Assembly: GCA_022072025.1 (NCBI GenBank)
Contig: JAJVIP010000018.1
Location: forward strand, 1-64,000
Length of the DNA stretch: 64,000 nucleotides
Source: Elusimicrobiota bacterium
GTDB taxonomy: Bacteria > Elusimicrobiota > Elusimicrobia > F11
Direction of reading: 5' to 3'
Part shown: in pieces, positions 8,119-16,974 of the stretch
How positions within the stretch are numbered: position 1 is the stretch's first letter
Layout: each line of letters starts with the position of its first letter
The notes under the pieces: generated by a model
Seen by the model: the letters and a program-made list of their open reading frames with translations, nothing else
Told to the model about the DNA's origin: nothing
Databases searched by the model: none
Translations under genes and position numbers: made by a program

Positions 8119-9026
8119 AAAACAAATTTTTGTCTGGGTTTTTTTTGATCGGATCTTTCCTATTTGTTTCAGCAATGGGCTGGGCGCAGTCAGAACCAAA
8201 AACGGAGGACGCCCGAATGCCGTTCACGGATCAGCCGGATACCTATAGCCGTGACGACAAGCGGGTCTTTCCGCTTCTCCGTGACAAAATGGGATCAAAG
8301 TTGAAAGAACGCGAGAAAGAGCTTCCGCCTCCTTTTGGGGTCATGTACATTACGAATTGGATGGATTCCGATTGGAGATTTACGAGCGCGGAAGTATCTG
8401 TCGGAAATATTCAACCGATTCCGCTCGATGCGGCATCAAACGCAACAATGGATCTCCAGCTCCAAACCAACGGTGTCAAAGCAGATTTGTGGTTGTTTCC
8501 ATTCCTTGATGTGATGGTTGGCCTTGGGAAGGTGGATGTCGATGCGCAATTGGGGTTAAGAGATATTCCGGTGGGCGGAAGCATACTGAATCCTGTGAAA
8601 GGAGATGCCATTGTGCCGATGAAATTTGGAGGAGATTATTATTCATTCGGCGGAGTGTTGGCCGGTGCATACAAAAGGTTTTACGCGGCTTCCGATTTTT
8701 CATGGGTCAAAACCAAACTTCAGGGAGATGCGAGCCTTTCAGCCGATGGTTTCTGGACTTTTACGGCGGCTCCTAAAATCGGTTACAACGCTGGTCTTTC
8801 CCAGATATATGTTGGTGCGCGTTACATTTCCAAAAATGAACGTTTCAAAGGAACCGTGCCACTTGCCAGCGGCGAGCAACTGAGTTTCGACGTGAATGTT
8901 AAGACCGATTCGTGGGTCGGCAATTTTGGACTTCGAACTGTCATTCGCAAACATTGGGAAATTCTTATGGAAAGTGCGCTTGGAAAGCGTTATCAGATAA
9001 CGGGTGGCGTCGGTTATCGGTGGTGA
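8115..9026 (+). CDS. Outer-membrane beta-barrel protein
   Basis: A 303-residue protein with a classical signal peptide (MKNKFLSGFFLIGSFLFVSAMGWAQ, cleavage near residue 25). The mature part starts with a charged periplasmic segment, then alternating amphipathic strands, ending GVGYRW with a terminal aromatic residue as expected for BAM-dependent barrels. Strands such as YYSFGGVLAGAYKRFYAASDF and KIGYNAGLSQIYVGARYISK are typical. The ATG overlaps the stop of a small upstream ORF, and the stop overlaps the GTG of the lipoprotein gene that follows (GTGA), so the three are coupled. The substrate or function is unknown. Confidence 0.75.
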   Translation: MKNKFLSGFFLIGSFLFVSAMGWAQSEPKTEDARMPFTDQPDTYSRDDKRVFPLLRDKMGSKLKEREKELPPPFGVMYITNWMDSDWRFTSAEVSVGNIQPIPLDAASNATMDLQLQTNGVKADLWLFPFLDVMVGLGKVDVDAQLGLRDIPVGGSILNPVKGDAIVPMKFGGDYYSFGGVLAGAYKRFYAASDFSWVKTKLQGDASLSADGFWTFTAAPKIGYNAGLSQIYVGARYISKNERFKGTVPLASGEQLSFDVNVKTDSWVGNFGLRTVIRKHWEILMESALGKRYQITGGVGYRW

Positions 9027-9604
9027 ACGCCTTAAAATATGGGCCTTTTCTATTGCTTGTTTTGGTCGGATGCGCAACGATTCCGGGCAAAACACGACAG
9101 GCACAACTCGACACAATGGACAACCTGATCGAAAGGACACTTGCAGATTTGGTTGAGCAGCATCCAGAGGCCAAAGATCAGATTGGAGAATCCGTTGGTT
9201 ATGTCGTCATGAGCAACGAGATCACAAAGGTTCCAGTGTTTGGAGCCGGTGGTGGTTACGGCGTGGCTGTTAACAATAAGACAGGTGAGAAGACGTATCT
9301 GCGGATGGTCCGATTCGATATTGGCGCGGGCTGGGGAGCACGCAGCGTTCGGCCGGTGTTAATTTTTAATGATGTAAATGAATTTAAGAGATTCATTGAT
9401 GGCGTTCTTAGGGCCACAATCGGCACTGAGGCCGCAGCCAAACTAGGTGATAAAGGCGCTGCTGCGAGTGCAGCTGCGTCAGGCGCTTCCGAGGATACCC
9501 ATGGTTATAAATCCTATCTCATCACCGATGGAGGTGTGTCGGCGACCGCATCTTTCGCGGTTACCCGCGTCAAACCGGTAAAACTAAAACGTGAAAAGCA
9601 CTAA
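9023..9604 (+). CDS. SYLF-domain (YSC84/Las17-binding-like) lipoprotein
   Basis: Start assigned to GTG 9023, which overlaps the upstream TGA; an upstream in-frame ATG at 8912 would lie deep inside the previous gene. The N-terminus is a lipoprotein signal (YGPFLLLVLVGC, Cys about residue 16), so the mature protein is anchored to a membrane, probably the outer one. The rest has the SYLF/YSC84 pattern: VGYVVMSNEITKVPVFGAGGG, the glycine-rich GGYGVAVNN and FDIGAGWGARS. Eukaryotic SYLF domains bind phosphoinositides; bacterial roles are unclear. Coupling to a barrel gene suggests an outer-membrane function. Confidence 0.75.
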   Translation: MNALKYGPFLLLVLVGCATIPGKTRQAQLDTMDNLIERTLADLVEQHPEAKDQIGESVGYVVMSNEITKVPVFGAGGGYGVAVNNKTGEKTYLRMVRFDIGAGWGARSVRPVLIFNDVNEFKRFIDGVLRATIGTEAAAKLGDKGAAASAAASGASEDTHGYKSYLITDGGVSATASFAVTRVKPVKLKREKH

Positions 9605-9614
9605 ATAATGGCTA

Positions 9615-11270
9615 TTAGTCAGCATTGACTTTTTTGGAAGTTGATTCTTTGCCGTTGACTGCCGCAATGACAGCTTTTTCTGGTTGCGTCACAAAATGAG
9701 GCGACATGATTTGGATTTTGGCTTCGTTGAACTTGTCCTGAATGTTCTGATGAAGTTTGGAATAGGTCTCAGCCATTTTATTGGGAGCGTCGGTATAGGC
9801 GTTGATCTCATAGGTAACGTAAAAATCATCCAGACTGGTTTGGAGTACAAACGGCTCAGGAGTTGACAGAAGATTTGACGTCTCTTTTGCCGCCGTGATC
9901 AAGAGATCATGGATTTGGCGCCACGGCGCATCGTATCCGATGGAAACTTTGGTGTGGAGGATGGTGCCTTGCTCCTTCGCCTCCGCACTGTAGTTGTTGA
10001 TCGAAGAACTTAAAACAGTTGAATTGGGCAACGTAACTTCAACGTTCTTTATTGTCCGCAATCGCGTTGCAAGAAGATTTTTTTCAAGGACATCGCCGAT
10101 GGTATCACCCACTTTGACGCGATCTCCTGTTTTGAATGGTCTCATGTAAGTCAGAAGAACTCCCGCCATCATGTTGGCAACGGCTGATGTTGATCCGAGC
10201 GAAAGCAAGACTCCCAGAAAAACAGAGACTCCCTTAAACGCAGACGAATGCGAGCCAGGTATGTAAGGGAACAGCATTATCACGGTTAAAGCCAAAATTA
10301 GGAAGCGCGTAATCTTATAGGTGGTGTCAGCCCATTCCGGGTAAAAACCGCTCAAAACAATCCGTCCTCGTTTGATTTCATTAAAAAGCATCCTCACGAA
10401 CTTAAGGACAAATCGGACGAGAACAGCCGCAACTGCGATTAAGAACAGGTTTGGCAAATAGTTCAGAATAGAAGCGCCGATCGATTGGAGCGGATCAAAA
10501 ATATATTCGAGGAGTTTGTCCGCCCAATTCCGGGTCTGAGGGAAGAAACTAAATACCAGTGGAATGTAAAAATAAAGGAGAACCAGCGTCACGGTCGCTC
10601 GGATCAAACGCGCCAAGCTCGTCAAAAGACTGACGATCTGTTCGGCTTTCAAGAGTTCGATCTGCTGAATCCGAACGTTTTGGATTTGACGGCCTTTCAA
10701 TGAGTCGATGCGGCGGTAAAGAATGGGAAACAGGCGCCGAAGAAGAAAAAGGAGAAGCGCCAGCACCAGCGTCGCGACAGAGGTGTAACCGATTGACCAG
10801 AGCAGGTTCTTAAAGCTGTGCGTTTGCCGGTAATCGCGGATGGCTTGCTTTATAACCTGCGCGTTTTGATTGGCGAGTTCTTCAATTGAAAGGCCGCTGG
10901 ACTTGGCGTCTTTCGCGGTAATCGACATGAGAACGCGATCGCCGAGCACGATGTCCATTGTCCCCTCGCCGGAAACGATCTCGATATTTTCAGGGGAAAT
11001 GGAAGTGTCTTTCGAGATCTTGATCAGCTTGTCGGAAATCGCTTTTGCCCTCTCTTCCGCCGAAAAGGAAAACATCCGTTCACGAACATGAAAGATTGGT
11101 TTTCCGTCAAAGAACACCGGCGCGCCGGTTGCTGCTTGGGCGGACCGTTCTTTATTTTCGGCGGTGACATGGGAGGCGACACTGATACTCAGCAAAAATA
11201 GGCACAGGTAGAGAAGGAGTGGCCGCATCGGCCGTTTGGTGATCTCAGTGTTTGTAAAGTGGATTCTCAT
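9615..11270 (-). CDS. MscS-family mechanosensitive channel
   Basis: A protein of about 551 residues. A signal-like segment (MRPLLLYLCLFLLSISVASHVTA) leads into a periplasmic domain of about 120 residues, then four or more membrane spans. The pore region and MscS beta domain follow (SLGSTSAVANMMAGVLLTYMRPFKTGDRVKVGDTIGDV...TRLRTIKNVEVTLPNS). The family opens under membrane tension to release osmolytes. ATG 11270 and ATG 11228 are both possible starts; neither has a clear Shine-Dalgarno, and the second fits the signal peptide better. The start region lies just past the stop of the PPK2 gene, so the two may be cotranscribed. Confidence 0.88.
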   Translation of the reverse strand: MRIHFTNTEITKRPMRPLLLYLCLFLLSISVASHVTAENKERSAQAATGAPVFFDGKPIFHVRERMFSFSAEERAKAISDKLIKISKDTSISPENIEIVSGEGTMDIVLGDRVLMSITAKDAKSSGLSIEELANQNAQVIKQAIRDYRQTHSFKNLLWSIGYTSVATLVLALLLFLLRRLFPILYRRIDSLKGRQIQNVRIQQIELLKAEQIVSLLTSLARLIRATVTLVLLYFYIPLVFSFFPQTRNWADKLLEYIFDPLQSIGASILNYLPNLFLIAVAAVLVRFVLKFVRMLFNEIKRGRIVLSGFYPEWADTTYKITRFLILALTVIMLFPYIPGSHSSAFKGVSVFLGVLLSLGSTSAVANMMAGVLLTYMRPFKTGDRVKVGDTIGDVLEKNLLATRLRTIKNVEVTLPNSTVLSSSINNYSAEAKEQGTILHTKVSIGYDAPWRQIHDLLITAAKETSNLLSTPEPFVLQTSLDDFYVTYEINAYTDAPNKMAETYSKLHQNIQDKFNEAKIQIMSPHFVTQPEKAVIAAVNGKESTSKKVNAD

Positions 11271-11280
11271 AAAAGAAAGG

Positions 11281-12069
11281 TCAGTAAACTTCCGCAACGA
11301 ACCGGCGTCGACTCAAAGATTTCTGATCGTTGTAACTCTTCTTCTTTGATCTTTTGGGCAGTTTGATTTTAGTCTGCTTCAACTTTTTATAAGGAATAAG
11401 TGAAAGAAGATGGGTGATGCAGTTGAGTCGCGCCCGTTTTTTGTCGTCGGAGCGGACAATATACCAGGGAGCGTATTTTGAGTCGGTCGCTTCAAGCATC
11501 CGATCCCTCGCCTTTGAATATGCGTACCATTGATGGAAGGATTCGATATCCATGGGGCTTAATTTCCACTGGCGCAGAGGATCCTCGATCCGAGCGCGGA
11601 ACCGGCGCTCTTGTTCTTTTTGACCGACCTCGAGCCAAAATTTGACCAGAATGATTCCCGCATCGACAATCTGCTTTTCGAACAGCGGGCAGATTTCCAG
11701 GAAGCGGTGGTACTCCTTTTTTGAGCAAAAGCCCATCACATGCTCCACGCCCGCGCGGTTATACCAGCTACGATCAAAAATCACGATCTCACCGGCGGCA
11801 GGAAAATGCGCGATGTATCGCTGCATGTATAGTTGCGATTTTTCACGGTCCGACGGCGACGGCAACGCCAACACTCGGAATACACGAGGGCTCACCCGCT
11901 CCGTTATGGCTTTGATCGTCCCTCCCTTGCCGGCTGCGTCTCTTCCCTCAAACACAACAATAACGCGGAGTCCCTTGTGTTTCACCCAAGCCTGCAAATG
12001 GCAGAGTTTCGCCTGAAGGCGTCGTAATTCCTTCTCGTATTTTTTTCGTTTTAGACGCGGCTTTTCCAT
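11281..12069 (-). CDS. ppk2: Polyphosphate kinase 2 family protein
   Basis: A 262-residue kinase using polyphosphate to phosphorylate nucleotides. Visible motifs are Walker A (FEGRDAAGKGG), Walker B with following aromatic block (IFDRSWYNRAGVEHVMGF), and the lid (RFRARIEDPLRQWKLSPMD). Size and motifs fit a single-domain PPK2, which makes NTP from NDP or NMP. The C-terminal 40 residues are Lys/Arg-rich and not conserved. It lies between the exporter permease and MscS on the same strand. Together with phosphoketolase, acetate kinase and glycogen enzymes it suggests flexible energy storage. Confidence 0.9.
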   Translation of the reverse strand: MEKPRLKRKKYEKELRRLQAKLCHLQAWVKHKGLRVIVVFEGRDAAGKGGTIKAITERVSPRVFRVLALPSPSDREKSQLYMQRYIAHFPAAGEIVIFDRSWYNRAGVEHVMGFCSKKEYHRFLEICPLFEKQIVDAGIILVKFWLEVGQKEQERRFRARIEDPLRQWKLSPMDIESFHQWYAYSKARDRMLEATDSKYAPWYIVRSDDKKRARLNCITHLLSLIPYKKLKQTKIKLPKRSKKKSYNDQKSLSRRRFVAEVY

Positions 12070-12072
12070 GGG

Positions 12073-13194
12073 CTAAGAGGCCGACAAGCTTTTCCGGAAC
12101 TGCGTGGACGCAATGACAAAGCAAATGCTTCCGATGATCAATTCCGCGACAAACGGACGCCATACAATTTCAATACCGGCCCCGCGGAAAAGAATCGCCT
12201 GAGCGAACCGAACAAAGTGCGTCGTGGGAGCGGCTTGCATGACGAACTGAATAAACTCCGGCATACTTTGGTACGGCGTGTTCCCTCCGGAGAGCATTTG
12301 AAGCGGAAGAATAACGAGGATGACCAGGAGTCCCATTTGAGGCATGGTGCGCGCAATCGTGCCGAGGAGTATACCAAGAGAGGTCACAGCGAACAGATGA
12401 ACAGAAACTCCTAGCAAAAACAAGGGAATAGAACCGGCAATCGGCATGCTTAAGAATCCTTGCACAACAATTTTAAGCGAAAGCGCCGCCATCACCAGCA
12501 CCACCAAGCCGTTCGACCAAATCTTCGCCATCATCACGTCAAAAGGTTGAAGCGGCATCACCATCAGATGTTCCAATGTTCCATGTTCACGCTCGCGCAT
12601 GAGCGCCGCCCCCGTTAGGATTACACACAGAAGTGTAATCTGATTGACCAACTGAACAATCGAGCCGAACCAAACTGTGGTCTGCGTTGGGTTGAAGAGG
12701 TAACGGACTACGAGATTCTTTAACGAAGTGGTCGGCAGAAGATTCTTATGCAGATAGGTGTTGACCTGATCCATCACGATCGATTGAACATAGGAAGCGC
12801 CAAGAAAAGCTTGACTCATGCGAGTGGCATCAATGTTGAGCTGCACCTTTGGATTTAAGCCCCGTGTGAGGTCGCGGGCAAAGTTTGGCGGGATGTCCAA
12901 AATGAACGTGTAAATGCCGGTGTTCATAGCGGGGTCGACATCCTTCGGTTGAATAACCACGGCCTGCTGGAAAACGGGAGGAAAAAACGCGGTTGAGATT
13001 CGCTCGGAAAGCGGAGAGTGATCTTGATCAACCACCGCGATCGGCGCGTTGTTGACATCGCCGGCCATGCCTTTGGATCCGCTGCTCACCGAAACCGTGA
13101 ACGCGTAAAGAATGAGCGCAATCATGACCGGATCTCGCCAGAGGCTGATCAGCTCCTTAATTCCAAGATGGTAGATATTCGCCAATCGTTTCAT
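12073..13194 (-). CDS. ABC-2 type exporter permease (YhhJ-like)
   Basis: A 373-residue membrane protein with one N-terminal span, a large periplasmic domain (about 45-175) and five C-terminal spans, the usual ABC2_membrane_3 layout. [19 protein letters not shown] is the conserved cytoplasmic loop before span 3. The start overlaps the stop of the ATPase-permease fusion by ATGA (13191-13194). It therefore pairs with the permease half of that fusion to form the full membrane channel of a tripartite exporter. Confidence 0.9.
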   Translation of the reverse strand: MKRLANIYHLGIKELISLWRDPVMIALILYAFTVSVSSGSKGMAGDVNNAPIAVVDQDHSPLSERISTAFFPPVFQQAVVIQPKDVDPAMNTGIYTFILDIPPNFARDLTRGLNPKVQLNIDATRMSQAFLGASYVQSIVMDQVNTYLHKNLLPTTSLKNLVVRYLFNPTQTTVWFGSIVQLVNQITLLCVILTGAALMREREHGTLEHLMVMPLQPFDVMMAKIWSNGLVVLVMAALSLKIVVQGFLSMPIAGSIPLFLLGVSVHLFAVTSLGILLGTIARTMPQMGLLVILVILPLQMLSGGNTPYQSMPEFIQFVMQAAPTTHFVRFAQAILFRGAGIEIVWRPFVAELIIGSICFVIASTQFRKSLSAS

Positions 13195-15962
13195 GATTCC
13201 TGCTTTTTGAGTAATAGCCAGGATATGGCCGTAAGAATGGGAATAGAAATGGCGAGCGCCCAGAATGGTTTAGCGAGATCCGCAAATCCCAGAGCTTTGG
13301 TAAACACGCCTTGGGCGATCGTCATAAAATGAGCGGTCGGGTAAATTTTCCCAATCAGGAGCGCTCCGCCTGTTAGAGCGGTGACGGGCTGGGTGAGTCC
13401 GGAAAACTGCGTGGCCGGCATAATCGTCGCGATTGCGGTGCCGAAAATGGCCGCGATTTGCGTGCTCGTAAAGGCCGACATTAAGAAACCGATGCTGGTC
13501 GTACACAGAATGTAGAGGATTCCTCCGACCAAAAGCGCAAAAGGGTTTCCTTTGAGCGGTACACCGAATATCACGATGGCCATGAGTGTCAGCACAAAAA
13601 GATTGATCATGGCCAAGGCCACATAGGGAAGTTGTTTGCCGAAAATAAATTCCATTTTGGTCACAGGGGTCGCATAAAAATTCGTGATCGAACCAAGCTC
13701 TTTCTCACGAACCACGCCCAAGGCCATGAGCATCGCGGGTATCAGGACCAGCAAAATGGGGATGGTGGCCGGAACCATGGCCACAACGCTCTGGAAATCT
13801 TGATTGTAGAGGTAACGCATTTCCAAAAGCGGTTTTGTTCCGGACTCAACTTTGCTGATTTCAACAGGCGCTGTCCGATCGACATAATCGTTGTGAAGAT
13901 TCTGGATATAACCGCCGACGCTCTGTGCGCGAGAGGGCATCGATCCGTTCACCCATGCGGCGATTTCTGTTGGGACGCCACGCCGCAAATTTTTCCCAAA
14001 TTCCGAGGGGATCTCGATGGCCAAGTCCAAACGTCCCGTTCGCATCTCTCGTTCGAGATCGTCTTGACTTCCGACATCTGGTTTGCGAACAAAATAGGCG
14101 GAGCCGGCGACATTATCAGCGTATATCAAGCTGTCCTGGCTTTGATCGTGGTCGAGCACTGTGAAGGCGATATTGTTCACATCCATGTTGATGCCGTAAC
14201 CGAGAACAAGCATCATAATGATCGACCCCGCCAGCGCAAAAGTGAGTCGAATGGGATCGCGCCTTAGTTCTAGGAACTCGCGATAGGCATAGCCGAGCAA
14301 ACGCCGGAAACTGAATTTTTCGGTATGAGCGCTATGAGCGGCGCTCGGCGCGTTTGCTTCCTTCTTTTCAGATGGTGCTGGCTCCGGTGATTTTGCGGTT
14401 GGGGATGGCGGCGCAGCGCTCGCTGCCGCCTCTTCAAGATATGTGATGAAGGCTTCTTCTAAATTTTTCGCGCCTTTCGTTTGTACGAGCTTCGCTGGAG
14501 GATCGCTGGCCAACACTTTTCCGGCGTGCATGAGAGAAATTCGGTCGCACCAACCCGCTTCGTTCATGAAATGCGTGGAAACGAATATGGTCACTTTGTC
14601 CTTTCGAGACAATTGGATCAACAGCTCCCAAAATCCTTCGCGCGCCACCGGATCCACGCCGGAGGTCGGTTCGTCCAAAATGAGCAGCTCCGGTTTATGA
14701 ATCATCGCCACGGCCAACGACAATCGTTGACGGTTTCCGAGCGGCAGGCTCTCCGCCAAATCATTCATAAAATCTCTGAGCCCAAATTGCTGGGCAAGCT
14801 CTTCGATGCGCGGTTCGATCTGTTCTTTGGGAAGATCGAAGAGTCGCGCGTGCAGCACCAGGTTCTGCCGCACCGTGAGTTCGGCATAAAGGGAAAAAGC
14901 CTGCGACATGAAGCCAATGCGTTTTCGTGTTTGAATATCCTTCCCAGTGACCTTGTCTCCAAACATAAATGCGGTCCCTTCACTGGATGGCAGAAGACCG
15001 GTCAACATTTTCATTGTGGTTGTCTTACCACAACCGTTGGACCCTAAAAATCCAAATATCTCACCCTTCGGAATTTCGAAACTCACATTATCGACGGCGA
15101 CAAAATCGCCGAAGCGGCGAGTGAGTCCCACCGCCTTGATAGCCGGTTTCCCTTCTGAAGCGACAGCGCGAGGCGGAACGACGAGTTCCTTATGTCCTTT
15201 GCGCTTTTCCTCAGGCAACAGACGAATAAAGGCCGCATCCAAATTATCCGCTCCGACACGGGACTTAAGTTCGCTCGGAGTTCCCTCCGCCAAGACTTTT
15301 CCATCGTCCATGGCCACCAGCCAGTCAAAACCGTCCGCCTCGTCCATGTAGGCGGTGGAAATTAAGACGCTCATGCCCGGTCGATCTTTGCGAATACGCT
15401 TGATCAAATCCCAGAATTGACGGCGGGATAACGGATCGACGCCGGTGGTTGGTTCATCGAGAATTAAAAGATCCGGGTCATGAATCAACGAGCAACAGAG
15501 TCCCAGCTTTTGTTTCATGCCTCCGGAAAGTTTCCCGGCTGGACGCTGCTTGAATTGCAGCATTCCGGTGCTCGCCAAAAGATCATCTATCCGACGTTCC
15601 CGCTCTACTCGATCCTGGCCGAAAAGCCGCGCGAAGAAATCGATGTTTTCAAAGACCGAGAGCGTCATGTAGAGATTTTTTCCAAGACCTTGCGGCATAT
15701 AGGCAATGCGCGGACAGACATCTCGGCGATGACGCGCGTCTTTGATATCGCCGCCGAGAACTTGGGCGTCGCCTTTCTGCACCACTCGAACCCCAGCGAG
15801 GATCGACATCAGGCTGGATTTTCCAACCCCGTCCGGGCCCAACAGACCGACCATGCAGTCGGCGGGGAAATTCAGCGTGATGTTGTCGAGGGCGCGCTTG
15901 CGACCATACGAGTGCGACAGGCCAGAAACACTCGCGACGTATTTAGTGTTTTGGCTGGGCAT
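13191..15962 (-). CDS. ABC exporter fusion: two ATPase domains plus ABC-2 permease (RbbA/YhiH-like)
   Basis: About 923 residues from ATG 15962, which lies inside the end of the adaptor gene (20-base overlap). ATPase 1 has [12 protein letters not shown], signature LSGGMKQK and [11 protein letters not shown]. ATPase 2 has [12 protein letters not shown], a degenerate signature ([10 protein letters not shown] in place of LSGGQ) and [12 protein letters not shown] proline/alanine-rich linker leads to an ABC-2 permease with a periplasmic domain and six spans. Architecture and neighbours match the E. coli YhiI-RbbA-YhhJ set, thought to export small hydrophobic compounds. RbbA has also been linked to ribosomes, which cannot be judged here. 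Confidence 0.92.
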   Translation of the reverse strand: MPSQNTKYVASVSGLSHSYGRKRALDNITLNFPADCMVGLLGPDGVGKSSLMSILAGVRVVQKGDAQVLGGDIKDARHRRDVCPRIAYMPQGLGKNLYMTLSVFENIDFFARLFGQDRVERERRIDDLLASTGMLQFKQRPAGKLSGGMKQKLGLCCSLIHDPDLLILDEPTTGVDPLSRRQFWDLIKRIRKDRPGMSVLISTAYMDEADGFDWLVAMDDGKVLAEGTPSELKSRVGADNLDAAFIRLLPEEKRKGHKELVVPPRAVASEGKPAIKAVGLTRRFGDFVAVDNVSFEIPKGEIFGFLGSNGCGKTTTMKMLTGLLPSSEGTAFMFGDKVTGKDIQTRKRIGFMSQAFSLYAELTVRQNLVLHARLFDLPKEQIEPRIEELAQQFGLRDFMNDLAESLPLGNRQRLSLAVAMIHKPELLILDEPTSGVDPVAREGFWELLIQLSRKDKVTIFVSTHFMNEAGWCDRISLMHAGKVLASDPPAKLVQTKGAKNLEEAFITYLEEAAASAAPPSPTAKSPEPAPSEKKEANAPSAAHSAHTEKFSFRRLLGYAYREFLELRRDPIRLTFALAGSIIMMLVLGYGINMDVNNIAFTVLDHDQSQDSLIYADNVAGSAYFVRKPDVGSQDDLEREMRTGRLDLAIEIPSEFGKNLRRGVPTEIAAWVNGSMPSRAQSVGGYIQNLHNDYVDRTAPVEISKVESGTKPLLEMRYLYNQDFQSVVAMVPATIPILLVLIPAMLMALGVVREKELGSITNFYATPVTKMEFIFGKQLPYVALAMINLFVLTLMAIVIFGVPLKGNPFALLVGGILYILCTTSIGFLMSAFTSTQIAAIFGTAIATIMPATQFSGLTQPVTALTGGALLIGKIYPTAHFMTIAQGVFTKALGFADLAKPFWALAISIPILTAISWLLLKKQES

Positions 15963-16971
15963 ATTCGGCCGGAACGACAAGAAATTCAGGCCAGGCGGCG
16001 CTCTTATCAAGCCGCACATAACCCATTCCGGGTAAGCCGGTCTTAACCTTTAAGCTGTGTTGCCTAAGCAGGTCGGGATCAACGTTGATCTTTACTCGGA
16101 ACATCAATTTCTCACGTTCCGATTGTGTCTCGACAAGTTTGGGCGTGAACTGCGAGCGAGTTTCAACATACGTCACTTTGGCGGGAATGGGGCGGTTTGG
16201 CAGCGCATCGAGGAGGATCCGGCCCTCGGCGTCCATTTCGATTTTGCCGGCATCGTTTGTTGGCAAATAAAATTGCATGTAGACATCCGCAAGGTCAAGG
16301 ACCGTAAGTATGCTGTCTTTGGCATTAATGACTTCACCCGGTTCGCGAGATCGGTACAAGATTCGACCGTCAACGGGCGAGAATAGATCGGTTTCCGATA
16401 AATTGACTTTGATGGTGTCCGCCTTGGCGACAGCGGCTTCTATGGCCGCGTCCGACTTGACCATATCCGCTTGAGCGGCGGCCAGCGCCGAATTCGCCGT
16501 GGCTTCTTTGGTTTCGTCCTGTTGGAGTTCTTGCAGGGAGATATCCTGGGTCACGTAGAGTTTCTTCGAGCGGGCGAGATTCTGACGGGCGAGCAATAAC
16601 TCGCTTTTTCGTTGAGCCACGAGGGCAATTGACGCTTTTTTCGATTGCTTCTGCCCGTCAACATCGGCCAAAGCTTGCCGCAGTTGAGCATCCAGGTCCC
16701 GCGTGTCGAGTCGGACGAGCTTCTGCCCTTTCGTGACGAGATCCCCTTCGCGAGCGAGAATTTCCTCAATGCGACCAGAGAATTTCGAGACGATTTCAAC
16801 CGTGTTGGCCTCCATACGTCCGTTGCTACCGGCAAAGCCGGGCGGCAATTTCGGCTTGGAAAGCCACTTCCAGAGAAAGAACCCGCCGACCGCTACGACG
16901 AGGGCGACGAGGCCGATCAAAATCTTTTTACGCTTGGGCGATATATTTTTGCTGGGTTGAGCTTCACTCAT
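15943..16971 (-). CDS. HlyD/EmrA-type membrane fusion protein (exporter adaptor)
   Basis: A 342-residue periplasmic adaptor. It has an N-terminal membrane anchor ([18 protein letters not shown]), a split biotinyl-lipoyl domain ([36 protein letters not shown] and [22 protein letters not shown]), a long helical hairpin between them (about 85-175), and a beta-barrel domain. It bridges the inner-membrane ABC exporter to the TolC-like protein encoded just upstream. The stop overlaps the start of the ATPase fusion. Confidence 0.92.
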   Translation of the reverse strand: MSEAQPSKNISPKRKKILIGLVALVVAVGGFFLWKWLSKPKLPPGFAGSNGRMEANTVEIVSKFSGRIEEILAREGDLVTKGQKLVRLDTRDLDAQLRQALADVDGQKQSKKASIALVAQRKSELLLARQNLARSKKLYVTQDISLQELQQDETKEATANSALAAAQADMVKSDAAIEAAVAKADTIKVNLSETDLFSPVDGRILYRSREPGEVINAKDSILTVLDLADVYMQFYLPTNDAGKIEMDAEGRILLDALPNRPIPAKVTYVETRSQFTPKLVETQSEREKLMFRVKINVDPDLLRQHSLKVKTGLPGMGYVRLDKSAAWPEFLVVPAEYAQPKH

Positions 16972-16974
16972 AAA

